A stretch of 64,000 nucleotides of DNA. Source: Panaeolus papilionaceus. Its lineage: Eukaryota; Basidiomycota; Agaricomycetes; Agaricales. Each line of letters opens with the position of its first letter. Position 1 is the stretch's first letter. A model generated the notes under the pieces. The model was not told the origin of the DNA. It searched no databases and saw only the letters and a program-made list of their open reading frames with translations. A program made the translations under genes and the position numbers. The stretch is from contig JADNRZ010000028.1 of NCBI GenBank assembly GCA_015501605.1, positions 62,001 through 126,000 on the forward strand. The letters run 5' to 3'. This document shows positions 21,354 to 33,200 of this stretch, piece after piece.

Positions 21354-22019
21354 ATGAGCGCGTTATGAGATGTTGGTGAAAGGTGAGTGAAGTGAAAAGA
21401 AGATGAGAGCGACGATGGGAAAGGTGAGAAGTGAAGAAGTGAAGTGAGGACGCGCAGACGAGTTCGTGGGGTCAGTGAGAGAGATGAGAAAGAGAAGAGA
21501 GGAGAGAAGAGAAGAGGTAGCAGAGGGAACGAAATAGGAGCGAAGGCAACTTGAAAGAGCTGAGCGAATTATGAAGGTGCGCACGGGCACGACACGGCGA
21601 CGAAATACGAATCTGAGCACGAAATACGAGATGTGAAAGGGGGAAAGCTTCCTTATTTTCAGTAAACTAGGTACATTTTATATGTAAAGTTATGGAAATT
21701 CAAAGAAAATAAAAGAGAAAGGCCAAGAAGCGGAAATGAGTCAGGGAATGTGAAAGATAATACTAGAATAATAAAGAAAAGTGAAGAACAGAGAAGTAGA
21801 TGGGGAAAGGTGAAAACGGGGTTGTAGGTCCAAGTGTTGCCCGACACTAATACATAAATGGTAAAATAACGAGCGTGGCCCGTGAAAACATCAGTGCGCG
21901 GCTGATCGGGCAGTGACTCTGGGATACGACGACGACGGCAACACGTTGATGCGAATAGAAAAGAAAAGAAAAATGAAGAAAAATCGAAAAATAGGGGCTT
22001 ACAGATGACTGGCTCAGAA
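21354..22019. mobile_element. 666-bp insertion between RNase H and integrase
   Basis: GCGGTG occurs immediately before (21348-21353) and at the right end (22020-22025) of this block. Removing the block and one copy restores a frame reading GTVHAVSEYVEYDD, as expected for the RNase H-integrase linker. The block is purine-rich on the plus strand (pyrimidine-rich on minus) near 21370-21560 and AT-rich near 21650-21800. It has no coding capacity and no clear TG...CA ends. It may be a solo LTR or an unknown element; its identity is open. Confidence 0.65.
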
Positions 22020-23279
22020 GCGGTGTCTGAATACGTTGAGTATGATGACACGAGCAAGTCCATGGACGCTGCACTAGCCATGGTGTCATCTCCCATACTT
22101 GTGGGCCACGAGGCACATTGTTCTGCCATCAATTTCGTCGGTCGGCGCTCGCGTCGTGCTGCTGAAAGAGAAGGAGCTGAAACGGGTCGCCCCGAAAAAG
22201 CTGATGAGTTTGCTGCTCGAGTCAGAGACTCTTTCTCTATTCGTGGACCTCGTCTGGAGGGCGGGAAGGATGTTGAGGGGAAGAAACAACCCCCTCGTAG
22301 TTCTGTCAACGAGGATGGGAAGCTGGTAATTCAGCTCCCAGGCCTGTCATCGCGACAACCCACTGGTGTGAATGACTCTGTGGGCGCGTCTTCTACAGAC
22401 CGCGCTGTCGTGAATGATGATTTTGACTTGATTAGTCCGGCTCATCCCCCACCACCTTCTCTCGTTCTTTCACAAGACATGGATGGTGTTAAGCTCTTAG
22501 ATGAATTAAGAAATAATTATTCGTCTGACACTGTCTTTGGACCTGTAGTGGACAAACCCAATGAATTCAGGAACTTTGAAGTTAATAATGGCTTAGTTTA
22601 CTTGAAAGCCGCAGGGGATTCCTGACATTCGAATCAAGGGTCGAAGTGCTCGCGAGATTGTGATTTCTGAAGCTCATTCTCTGCTTGCTCACCTAGGATT
22701 CAAGAAAACTTACGATTACTTGAGGGAATTTATCTGGTGGAAAACCATGCCCCATGATATTGAGAAGTTTTGGGAATCCTGTATGACTTGTCGTCGTAGC
22801 AAGGATACCAACCAGAAGCCATATGGTCTCCTCAACCCACTCGAAGTACCTGGACAGCCGTGGGATGCGATTGGAATTGACTTTGTGGGACCGCTCCCTG
22901 AGTCGAGCGATCGGAATGGTGTTTATGATCAAATTACAGTGGTGATTGATTTGTTCTCGGGCATGGTTCATTGCGTGCCTAGTAGGACGAATTACAAGGC
23001 TAAGGAAGTTGCTGAACTTGTGTTTGACCATGTCTACAAGCTTCACGGCCTCCCAAGGTCTATTGTGAGTGATCGCGACGTGCTGTTCACGAGCACTTTT
23101 TGGGAGGAATTGCATAAGTTGATTGGTACACGACTGAACATGTCGAGTGCTTATCACCCTCAGTCTGACGGTGCGACTGAAAGGGCAAATAAGACAGTGG
23201 GACAAATGCTTCGACAGTGCATTGATCCTAATCAGAAGGATTGGGTCTCGAAATTATGGACCCGAAGCGAGAACCAATG
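22020..23279 (+). pseudogene. Gypsy integrase, C-terminally replaced
   Basis: A linker is followed, after a frameshift and TGA at about 22620, by the integrase. The zinc-binding HHCC region shows HSLLAHLG and then CMTCRRSK. The DDE core shows AIGIDFVGPLP (first Asp), VSDRDVLFTS (second Asp) and YHPQSDGATERAN (Glu). The frame ends at LWTRSENQ (stop 23277-23279), just after KDWVSKL, so the rest of the core C-terminus and the chromodomain region are missing. Confidence 0.8.
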
Positions 23280-23614
23280 ACCATCTCAGGGCCATTCTGG
23301 AGGGTAGCCAAAGGGAGACCTACGCGACACTCACAAAGTTCACTGATCAATTCATCAACTTTGGGGAATTGCCATCTGGATGTAGGGTTGCTGCTTACCA
23401 TCTCTGCAAGTCAATCATAGCCAATGCACGACCTGCAAACATGAAGCAGAAAATTGTATTCTGGAAATGGGTGCAAGAGCTGGAACTTGCTCATGACGTT
23501 GAATCGAATGAGCGCGTGGCAGCGCCGCAACCCCTTGTCCTCAAAGATCTTGGTCGCTTTGCATTCGATGCTTCCAAGTGTCGTGTTGCAGAGGTTTTTA
23601 AGCACGGGAAATGA
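23247..23614 (+). other. Unrelated ORF fused after truncated integrase
   Basis: This overlaps the integrase end in another frame and runs to a TGA at 23612-23614. It encodes about 120 residues (segments DHLRAILEGSQRETYATLT and VAAYHLCKSIIANARPANM). It does not look like the expected integrase C-terminus. It could be an element-specific protein or sequence joined by a deletion. Function not recognised. Confidence 0.35.
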
Positions 23615-23619
23615 AGTCA

Positions 23620-24840
23620 GAGGTGCGTTTGATGTGGGTATCATGTCTTGTTTTAATCATTATCCTTTACCGCATCTCACCGTCGTCTGTGTCTCTCACC
23701 CTCGGCGTTCTTGCAGGACTCTCCTTTTGTACTTCTATGCACTTTCCTACTCGGACTCCAGGCCTCATCCGAATCTTGTTCTTTGTGACCTCTAATCTGT
23801 ATATAGAGTTTTTAAATTATCATTCGAATCAATCATAAACCCATGCGGGAGGCCCATTCTCAATTATTCTGAATCCAATCGCGCGAGTCAAGTCAGCTTC
23901 AGAGCGATGAATAGGTATCTACTGACTCTACTCGCACCCTTCCGTTGGTAATTGAAGATGGCGTTGTGGGTTGGACGAAGATGGGATCGAGAGCTCATGT
24001 TGGTGTGAAAGCTTTGTGCGGGAACATGACTCGAGGCGCAGGGAATATGTCACCTCAGATAAATAAATTGATAAAAGCGAAGACATGGGGTTCAATTACG
24101 GACGCTAGCAACGATGAATAAAGTCATCGCGTGTCTCAAACCATTTTGATAACGGATGGGTGGGGTGTTGATCGTCGGTGTTTGAATTGATGATCAGGGT
24201 AAGCATTCCAAATTCCGATCAACCAGGTTTGTCACAACCACCATCGTCTTTCTTCACCCGAGCTGCACAACGCTCACCTTATTCCCCGCCTCATTTTATC
24301 CACCCCTTTTTATTTAGAACGCCGTAGCTATGGTGGTATGTGGGATGGTGTTGGGCATGATCTTGTTTCCTGGCGTGTTTATGACGCGTTAATCTCTCTG
24401 TAGAGACCTATGCTATCGTCGGTGTCTCTACTGGCTTTCGATGTAGTGTAAACTAGCCCTAGGTGCGTAGTTTTTTTAACTCCTCATGGGTCTGGCTAAC
24501 CTTATCGTTTTCAGTGTAAATATTTAGGACAATTCCATGACATTACTCTATCATATTCTTCACCGTGCGATGACCCATGCTTTGAGTCTACGCCAAGTGC
24601 TCGTTAAACATTTCACAAGCCCTTCCGTCCCCTTCTCTTGCTCGTCGTTTACGCTACAGATTGTCCATTAGTTTCTGGATTCAAATTTGGAGAGGAGTGC
24701 ATTGGTGTGCATTAACATATGTGTGTGTGTTGTGGAATAGAAAAGGACATAACACGAGTGGATAGGTGATGATGAAGATGTCTCCTGCTTTGGGCAGGGA
24801 GAGGAGAGACCAGACATTCCATCTAGGCTTTGGTTGAGAG
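23620..24840. other. 3' flank of retroelement, no gene seen
   Basis: Positions 23640-23840 contain TGTATATAGAG and an AT-rich end that could be the terminator or a decayed LTR. The rest shows no supported exon. A short TG repeat lies at 24720-24731. Confidence 0.3.
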
Positions 24841-27150
24841 GTGGAGATTGGAGCATGGGTTTGGAGGTTGAGAGGTGAGCTCGCTTCTCAAAGTCTACGT
24901 CCCACTTCAATACCTCAGTACTCATCCCCAATCATAGATTCCCAACGGCCACGTCCCTCACTCCCTCAATACTTAGTACACGACGAAAGCGACCTTGAGC
25001 AGGAGGTTGGGTCTGGTTTTTTGATTGTCAGCTCGCCAGAGGAGAGCTGGAGTTCTCAGCTCACAGTAGGGCTGTAGGGAACGTTGTCGTGGTAGGGCTA
25101 TGTCGGCATCTGGATGTCTAGTTACCGCTAGTCCTCTTGGAGGAGCATAAACGATGGACGCAAGGCTCAGGCGCAGGTGTTTCCCAACCATCCAATCCCA
25201 CATCTACGTTCCAACCTCAACAGTGTCTTCACCACTTGGGGCACCCTGTTACTCTGGCGAAAGCGACGAGAGCACCGACACATCGTCCCACCCTTTTCTG
25301 AGACTTTGAATCTCTCAACCAGACACCCAATATGCTTCATGAACCTCACGTCAAACCTCCATGGACCAATGCGCCATCAAACCCATCCTCGAATTTCTCC
25401 CTCTTCCGCGACGATGCTCACGAGTGACTAGGAACACTATCACCGCTCACCACTCTCAAACTCCAGTATCATTTCCACCGACACTTCAACTTGTTCGCTC
25501 ATACTAGATTCCGATGCCTACAACGTTCATATCTTACCCCCATCACGTCGAGTTTCCCAATAACAGCCACATCGAATCTCTCGTTCCCATATCCTCGTCT
25601 ACAACAAAACCCCTTTCCTTGTGTAATCTCGTAAAAAAAAAATTGCGTTCTCCATCTCATCGCCTCACTCGCCGCCGCCATTCCACCCTTACTCCTCATA
25701 AGAAACCAACAATCCCGTGGATCCACCCTTTTCGCTTTGGTTAACTCGACGTTTAACCCAAAACATTTCAGCTGAGCTGTTCATGTTGAAGTCTGAGGCA
25801 ACGTGCACAGTGAACGGGCGTAGAACGCTGGAGTCGGGACAGTGGAAGAAGCGAAAAGGGAGGGTGCCATCGCATGAGGAGAGAGGGGGGATTTCGGCGG
25901 TCAGGCAACAGGCAACATGGACATTCCAGCACTTTGACTCATAAGTCAGGCTAGGCTCGGGAGATGGACCTCACTCCTCCTGGAACACCTACCTGAACGC
26001 CCTACGCTGCTTTTCGTGGGTATTGGCTGGCTCTGGGTGGTTGTTGATAATGCAGGAAACGTGGTTGTTGGAGGTGGTCGGAGTATTGGGTGGGGCGGTG
26101 CGATGGCTGAGATGCTGTTGCATCTGGACGCGATTGAAGTTGGGCATGGGGGGTGGAAAGAAAGATAGAATACAGGTTGGAACGGAGGTAGAGACCAATG
26201 ACGACGAAGGCTAGAAAGCGGGGTTAGAGAAGAAAGTCGGCTGTCGTAGGAGCGACAGATGATTTGAGCGAGAGACATATTTGTGAGTTAAATTCTTTTA
26301 TGATTACTCCCACTTATGCCGACAAAATCTGACTTGAACTTCAGCATCTGTTGTGTATTTACGTCTGATAATGGCATTTTTATTTTCAAATTACACGTCC
26401 ATTTGATAGCGACTTCCAGCCACCAATTGTGCTTGTCATGTTTCCCTTCTGCTCCAACCCCCACCACATTTCCCCCTCCCCTCCTCATCGTCACCAATAC
26501 CATACCTAAAGGGAACATTTAGCACGTCTGGCTCACCCCGTGTAACAGCGCTATCGCCAATCCATTGACAACCCTTGATAGCGGTAGGGGAGGGAGTGCA
26601 AGAATCGGTGGCTGTGCCTGTGCCAAGAGCTGCGAAGTGGACATGCACCACCATTTTCCCGTCTAGGTCAAGCCTAGCTTCTCTGATAGACCTCAAACGT
26701 TCCATAACACCGGCCTTGATACCCTACCCTGCTTTTCATCGACCTCTACAGGCTCTAGGCGTTGTTGATCCTCCGGGAAAGCTCGTTATTGGAGGTGGTC
26801 TGATTGCAATTTTGGAGATAGGCTTAATGGGAAACTTGGGAATGGGGGGTGCGTGGAACTGGTGGGGTCATGTCGGGAGATAATAGGTGTTGATTAGGGA
26901 GATGGAAAGCGGGATTAGACGTGAATTGACTGGGAGTATTGAGAAGGGACGCAGGGAAACCAAGACCAGCCAAGGACATCTTTCCTACCTCGCTACTATT
27001 ACACTGATAAGATTGTTCACACAGATGCGGGGAAACGCCCTTCCCTTCCTCCCTCGGTCCTCTCTTACTCCAGAACTATACAATGGCCATTCGCATTCGC
27101 GCCAACCACCATGTATTATCAACCATAAACCAATTTTTAGCTTGTGACAT
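24840..27150. other. Unresolved decayed coding region
   Basis: Many short frames are coding-like but broken. On the plus strand near 25330-25630 one frame reads NMLHEPHVKPPWTNAPSNP and, after a TAG, segments such as FNLFAHTRFRCLQRSYLTP. About 26000-26110 and 26723-26830 are similar to each other (shared CCCTAC-CTGCTTTTC, GGAAA and TTGGAGGTGGTC blocks), suggesting an old local duplication. I recognise no family. Confidence 0.25.
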
Positions 27151-28160
27151 TATCAGGTCTGTGAAGAACCCGAAATTTTTCTCTCTGAGCGTAGCTCGGA
27201 TACTGCTGCCCACCTTCGCTTATTGTCCTTCACTCGATAATTATTTAAATTTTATTCCTGTGGTAAACATATAGATATAAATCGTGCATCGAAGACTTCA
27301 GTAAGATCTCGGAGGTGACACTTAGCAGACAATTTGAGGGTTAGGCCCACAAGATAGTCTCTGCTTTCATGAGCATGATGCGGTTATCCGAGACTTCGAG
27401 GTGACAAACTGTTGCGCTGATCCTTAATGGTGATGTGCGTACGACGTCTTCAAGTGCGAAAACAAATCACACTCGATAACTGGAGTGAGGTCAATGTCAT
27501 AAGGGTCGCTCTGAGGGTGGGTGTGGGTGTTTCTGTACGTAACTAGGCCTTCATAGCAATGCAATGAATGAGATTTGAAGCAAACAACTCTTATTAAGAC
27601 TGAGATCTAAGACTGAGAGACAAAGGCAAAATGTGGGCATAAAATTAGGTGTTTTATTTTTACGGGGGTTGCTGGACTAAATACAAGTGTGCTACGGAGC
27701 TAAACTACCCACTATGGGGGATTGAAATGAAACAAGAAAGCGCCCTGGTGCACAAGCAAGGAATCGAAACAAAAGGAATAAGCCGAAAGCGGTAAAGAGG
27801 AGGGGTTAAGTGAAGGGCAATGGAATATGAAAATGAGGGCAAATGTTGAAGAAATTAATGAAATAAACAGAATATAAAGTCTGTGCTTGTTATGGGGTGT
27901 GCTGTGTTGGTCATTTTATCCCATTTTGTGTTGTTGCAGCTGATAAGAGAGGACTCTTGAATGGGATTTGGGTGATCACACACATGTGTGATATGTAATA
28001 TGTGAGGAACAATGTCGGGACAATGGCCAAGTTTAAACTTTAAAGTTCCCTTCCAATTCCAATTCAGATTCACTTGCCACTCAACCACTGCAACACCCGT
28101 TGCAGGTCCTATAAAAGTCATTGAAAGTTGACAGTAAGTCATGCCTTTCAACTTTGAACT
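27150..28160. other. Intergenic, no gene seen
   Basis: AT-rich sequence with only short frames. It separates the decayed region from the first dioxygenase-like gene. Confidence 0.3.
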
Positions 28161-28512
28161 CCAAACATGTCCAACTTACATAGACCTGCAGCTACATGGT
28201 GTCAAGTCCCTGGCATTAAAACAACACAGACTGTCACCAGCAACACCCCAAGAAAACATGGAGGGTCTGAAAATCTGACTGGACATAGAACCCTTGCTGA
28301 AGCCAAAGACATGCTCAAGGACAAACTTGATGGTTTTGTGATTGCTCAGCTCCGAGATAGTAAGCTGCACACTTCTGTTGCAGAGGACAAAATGATTAGA
28401 GCCATTGGTGTACACTAAAAGGTGGAATTTGCTTGTGAACACCAAAGCTCTCTCATGTCTCCAGACATATTTATTGCTCATATTAACAACCTGTATTAAT
28501 CTCTGTACAATA

Positions 28513-30448
28513 TTAGGTAGCTTTATATACTGCATCAGGTATGACAGATACACGAGTTATCTGGGATGAGATCATACTTCTTTTAATGGTAGATGCTGTC
28601 TGAGATGAGTCTGCAGATTTAAAATCACCTGAGCTTGTTCCATGCAGGTGTCTCCCATCAAAATACCATTTTGCTCTAGTTGTCAGCTCAACAATCAATT
28701 TATGAGAGGGCCAAACAAAGTTTTTTGTATGACAATGAAGCTTTAAATGGAAGACAAAAAAATGATTTAGATAAACCATGCTTTGAAGATTATCTAGTGA
28801 TAACTTACCTGGGATGAGCGGTTAAGAACATAACCTGTTGAAGGTGTCCTATCTATGTCCAGATGTCCAGATGCAGAATAATCCACAGTGACAAAGGTAG
28901 AAAATCTGGGAGAGCCCAGACTGTTCAGGTAGCTAGAGTCTTTGGCTGCTTGGAAACTCTTCTGGGCAAACTCTGGAAGAAAGCCTTTATCAAAAGCAAA
29001 AGAACGAGCCTCCAATACTAAGAAAAAAATTGTCAAAATGAATTTTAAAATATTAATAAAAATATTGTTAACTTACAAGGTTCTATTTCTCCAAAATTGA
29101 ATCTGAAGCTGGAAGGAATATTTTCATCATCAGCAAGATCCAGTTTGGGCTGCATATCAAGTCAAAACGAGACCCTATAAAGATGCAAATAGAAAGCTTA
29201 CCTCCTGCATCTTATATTTTTTAGAATATACAGAATGAATCCCTTGACTCTTGGCCATCTTGCCTTCAGTTTCCAACCTTCGCCTATTCAAAGCTGAATT
29301 TTTTCTTTGAAATAAAAATTATTAATGCCAAACAAAAAATACAGCCAAAAGCCACTTACATTAAAAAATAATTTGAAGTTTCATTTTCCAGCATATTGAG
29401 CTGTTGGTCAAGTATTTTGTTATCTTCACTGAGTTCTTCCAAAAAGTGTTGGGCATTATAAGTAATGGCCCCAATCTGCATATAAATCTTCAATACAAAG
29501 AAACAGTTCTCAAAAGAAATAGGACTTACAATTTTGTCTCTTGTAGGACACTTGTCATGCTCATGTTCTTTTGTCCAGAATATGAGAGAGTGTGGATGAC
29601 TGTTGTCCTTGGGGGCACATATACGGTTATAGTCTGTAATTACAATATAACGATTATTGGCTGGAAGTTTTTCTTTTTTTATCGCATTCTTGACAAAGTC
29701 CTGTTCTTCTATTAGAACAAAGCCTTCCATAGTTTCTGATAGCAATGTTGAAGACCTAAACATGTTATAGTGTCAATAACAGCAATAAAAGGATATTGAT
29801 TGTATATACTCTTCAAATCCTGCAAAATAAGCCTGCTTTCTGGCCTTTAGACCAGCTCTGAAGTATGATTGGAGATAGTCCAAATATTGTGTTGACTCCT
29901 TCAAGGATTTTTGAAGCCCTGCTGAAAAACTTTTTGACTCCTTGGATGTAGTACATCTAAAACGTTTCCAGAAACTGTTGACCATTGTCTATAGATATTG
30001 TTAGTGGTAATAGAATACTATTTCATTTTTGAAAAAGCATAGTACCTGATTGTCAATCTCTTGTAAAAGACCTTCCATTTCGGCTTTTTCAGCATGGCTC
30101 CCTGTGTTGGTGTACTTACATAGAAGCAATTGGGCATTGTGCTTCAGCAAGTCTCTAAACACAACTGATGAGGAGAGCTCATATGCTCCCTGGCTGATTA
30201 GCTGGTTGTCGCTAATTGGCCAGAAATCACTTATATGCCTGAACAGTGCTGAGAGGGCATTTTGATATTTGGTTTTACCATTCGGCCCACTAGTAAGCCA
30301 AGCATAATCGGCTTTAGAATTGTAAAGAATTTGGCATTAGCTGATGGACCACAATCTTCCAAAGATCTTGTAACTCACCCTTGAGAGCACGGGGGCGATT
30401 GGATTTTGCTGCATAGGCATAGGTATCGCTTGTTATGGAGAGGGACAT
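28513..30448 (-). CDS. Fe(II)/2OG dioxygenase-like protein 1 (TET/JBP-like?)
   Basis: Nine exons join in frame with no stop: 30448-30379, 30311-30046, 29988-29810, 29755-29530, 29475-29360, 29304-29202, 29149-29077, 29017-28809 and 28740-28513, giving 489 aa. All introns are GT-AG. The C-terminal domain has an iron-binding H-x-D (His396-Leu-Asp398 in SASGHLDIDRTP) and a second His447 in KWYFDGRHLHGTS, 51 residues after His396, with a beta-strand segment (FVWPSHKLIVELTTRAKW) before it. This is the His-x-Asp...His triad of double-stranded beta-helix oxygenases that use Fe(II) and 2-oxoglutarate. The HGT context and transposon-rich setting resemble fungal TET/JBP-like proteins, which oxidise 5-methylcytosine, but that subfamily call is inference. 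The N-terminal 300 residues are helical and unrecognised. The start could instead be upstream at 30595. AT content is higher than in the neighbours. Confidence 0.65.
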
Positions 30449-30927
30449 CTGAAGTTTATAGATAGTAAGTAGTTCACACTGTTGAGAGGCTAGAGTGATG
30501 GATGTTGTGGTCAAAGAAAGGCTCCAACTGAGGACGTCCAGTATTTTGTGAGTCTGCCCGTCCACACGTCTGCACGTCTGCATCAAAGTCTGCATGTGAA
30601 ATAAATTCTAAATATAGTCACTTATCACAATGTCACGAATCGTTTGGTTGATTTCCTCCAAGTTCTCATCAACTCACTCTCACTGTGCGACACCACCACC
30701 TCGACTTCTCGTTATTCTCAAGAGTATGTCTCTAATATTTCACTTTGCATTCGGTACGTGGATTGGTCATAAAATATTTTATAAATGTGACTAAATAACA
30801 ATGCTGGTTCTATAGTTCAACAACATTCCTGACAAGATGATCTCCGTCAACGTGCTGTGGCTGCAGCGCGACAGTTACGTGCCTCCCAAGAACACCGTTT
30901 ACGCGAAATTCCTCACAAGAGGCACCA
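30449..30927. promoter_or_regulatory. Shared divergent 5' region
   Basis: About 480 bp separates the start of dioxygenase-like gene 1 (minus) from the zinc-motif gene (plus), so any promoters would be bidirectional. No specific site was identified. Plus-strand frames at 30838-30925 (Gln/Arg/Ala-rich) may be an upstream exon of the plus gene. Confidence 0.3.
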
Positions 30928-32265
30928 ATGAGCTCCCTTCCAACGATAACTTGTAGGACCTGCGGTCGACAGCTCGAGTACAAGCAGGTGGTGTCGAATG
31001 CTAATGGTAATGGGGCCGCGTTCTTGCCAAGGTATGTCTTTTGTTGAATTTAAATTTACTTGGGATCATTTAATTGTGTCTATAGTGTCTCCAGGTTGAT
31101 GCAGTACGAGAGGTTAAGTGTCGTAGCTGGCACTTTCTCCCTGAATCACATTATCCAACCCCGTCACTCTCCCCCAGTCCCCAACGGTATGCTTCGCCCA
31201 TCACCTTCCCTCAGCCATCCCATCTCCAACCACCTGCTGTCGCCCATCATCAGTATCTTGGTTCTGCACCCTCCATGGATCAAGCTACTCTAATTCCAAA
31301 CACCACAAAGCTGGTCTGTGGTGCTCAAGGGTGCAAGTCAACACCGATCGCTCGGGATTGCACTCGACGGATGTGCAAGAAGCACTGCCAGGAGGTCCAG
31401 TTTAAATCACGACAGCAGCGCAGATGAAGTGGACGAACTCGTACAGGTATTTTCTCAATGTTTCAATTTACAGGGCTCACGTATCTGGTCAAGAACGAGC
31501 GTAGAGAATTTCGTCGAAATCATCGCTCGTTGAGCGCTTCCTCAGTCACAGTGGAGTATCAAACAACCAACCCTTCTGGTTATCACGTACGTTATACATT
31601 TCTAATATAACTTTTCTGATGTGGATCATGACTAGGGTATGCACCTGGGTATCGATAGCGATGGTGATCAAGGCGAGGGTTTACGAAGAGGCCTACGTCG
31701 CACGCTTTCTGCGTCTGGCAGCGTAGACAATAGTCCTGCACAGAGCAAGCGATTCAAAGGATACCAAGCATGAGTGTGTCGTTTTATATTGATGTTCGTT
31801 TTTTGGTTCCCTTATTTCTGATCATCGCTGTAGGAAACCTTAAACGACGACGACGACGCTGTTGAGCAGACTCGGACTCCAAGAATTCAAAAGCCAAAGA
31901 AGAAGCGCACCCCTCTTTCGCCCTTGCCACCTAACATCCAGGTAAGTAGACCAACTCTTCCTTCACGCCTTCCAGAAGGTTGATACCTGCTTAGATGCGA
32001 CTCGATCAGGAGCTTTTCGGCGAGGCGTCGGCATCTCACAGGTCCATTCTCGAAACCCAACTTCTCAGTCCACCTCGCTCGAGTCCCAACACCACATTCA
32101 TAACCGCTCCGGCTCAGCAGAATAATAAGAAGTCCACGTCAAAGGCCGCAGCTGCTCGTGAGAACGCGCCAACATCTGAGCCTACCCAGGCTCGCTCTAG
32201 GCTACCATTGCGACGTAGTGAACGGGGTAAGAACTTGAATGGGGGGAACCGTAGTGGGGGCAAGT
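30928..32265 (+). pseudogene. Zinc-motif transposon-associated gene, frame-disrupted
   Basis: Exon 1 (30928-31031) reads MSSLPTITCRTCGRQLEY, ending at a GTATGT donor. The next coding frame (31086 on) holds a Ser/Pro-rich segment and a cysteine cluster: LVCGAQGCKSTPIARDCTRR then MCKKHCQE, a C-X4-C...C-X4-C-X3-C motif probably binding zinc. Later pieces (31470-31590, 31640-31770, 31840-31940, 31995-32265) are Arg/Ser-rich and include NLS-like KKKR runs (PKKKRTPLSP). Exon 1 and the cysteine exon do not join in phase, and a TGA follows the cysteine cluster, so lesions are likely. Such cysteine-cluster proteins are common in mushroom genomes; the function is unknown. It is divergent from dioxygenase-like gene 1. 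Confidence 0.45.
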
Positions 32266-32429
32266 AGTGAAATGTTTCTCATTTGTAGTCGCAAGTGCTT
32301 TGTGTTCTGTGTAGTAGCATTGACGACAGGTCTTAAGTTTCAATATTCATTCATTTGCCCTAATGATGATCTCGAGTGACAATGCTCAAGTACAACGTAG
32401 GACTGAGGGTTGAATCATAGATGGTCTGG

Positions 32430-32672
32430 AAGTTCCACCCTGAAGCTCCTCAGGCCTGCGAAGTTCATTCTGGCGACAGGTAGGTCATTATCGGCTCACA
32501 GACCTATCACTGCTGCTCTGACCTTCCTCTGACCTTGCCGTCGTCGCAGGTCTGCCAGCGATTTTCACGTAATCAAATGCTAGAATCCCTGCCACCCCAG
32601 CTCAGACGCATATTTTCTTATGCAGACGTGAAAGCCCTTTTACCAGGGTTTTCGCTGATGTAGAAGTTAGAA
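32430..32672. mobile_element. Solo right end of a CATCAGC-type element
   Basis: About 100 bp is strongly similar to the right end of the 5-1232 element: AAATGCTAGAATCCCTGCCA, then AGCTCAGACG, and ACCAGGGTTTTCGCTGATG ending at 32660. TCTGACC-type subterminal motifs precede it. No matching left end was seen upstream, so this is a truncated copy. Confidence 0.65.
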
Positions 32673-32932
32673 CAATGGGGAAAGGGTGGCCTACAGGGTT
32701 GTGATCCTCATCGTGGGTGGAAGACCTCGATTTAGTTCTTGTATCGTGAACTATGCTCGTTGAGTACCTCATCGTTCATGTCATTAGCCTTCTTATTCTT
32801 TTCTTCTTGATCGGCTTCCAAAATTGAGCGCTAAAAATCCTTATAAGAAAATCATGTGCGCATGTGATACAGTCTACACTCACCAAGAACTCATCCTGTT
32901 TTTCCTGTGTTGACTTGTTATCAAAACGACCA

Positions 32933-33200
32933 GCTTGAATCGTGCTCGCTGGTATATGGCCTCTTCTCCGCTCTTCTCCGCAATGAAATGAAGAGTAAGA
33001 GGCTTAGAAGCTCAAACAGTGGTGCGTTCACCGGAATCTGAATCCTACATCAGGGATATAAAACGGACGAGCAATGATGTACGAACTCGTCCCTCTCCCG
33101 AGACTGGTTTGAGGACATACTAGTGTCGACCACCGTCATTCGTATGTGATATCTGACTATAACACCTGAGTTGGCAAGTGATGGATCATGGTGCTAGTCA
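32933..33200 (+). repeat. Dispersed repeat, copy 1
   Basis: This is similar by eye at roughly 85% to the reverse complement of 39147-39411, sharing AATCCTACATCAGGGAT and GAGACTGGTTTGAGGACATA. The sequence looks like decayed coding: a minus-strand exon next to it (32760-32960) encodes IQAGRFDNKSTQEKQDEFL. The family is unknown. Confidence 0.65.

Larger units (their letters stand above)
15064..23614 (+). mobile_element. Degenerate Ty3/Gypsy LTR retrotransposon
   Basis: In order along the plus strand are Gag with a CCHC knuckle, protease, reverse transcriptase, RNase H and integrase. The Gag-PR-RT-RH-IN order is that of Ty3/Gypsy (Metaviridae). The frame is broken many times by frameshifts and by TAG at 20341-20343, so the copy is dead. 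Two foreign insertions interrupt it (15633-16742 in gag, 21354-22019 between RNase H and integrase). I could not find a pair of LTRs: 14770-15060 and 23615-23840 look like promoter/leader and terminator sequence respectively but do not resemble each other. The boundaries given are those of the coding remains. Confidence 0.85.

Noticed and set aside
21659..22309. 216-codon minus-strand frame
   Set aside because: It runs antisense through the 666-bp insertion and the Gypsy linker; it has no domain features and is best seen as a shadow.
14770..23840. LTR pair for the Gypsy element
   Set aside because: The sequences before gag and after the last ORF were compared and show no convincing similarity, so no LTRs are annotated.
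28167..28418. 84-codon plus-strand frame downstream of dioxygenase-like gene 1
   Set aside because: It overlaps a longer minus-strand frame; neither has splice or domain support, so no gene is called.
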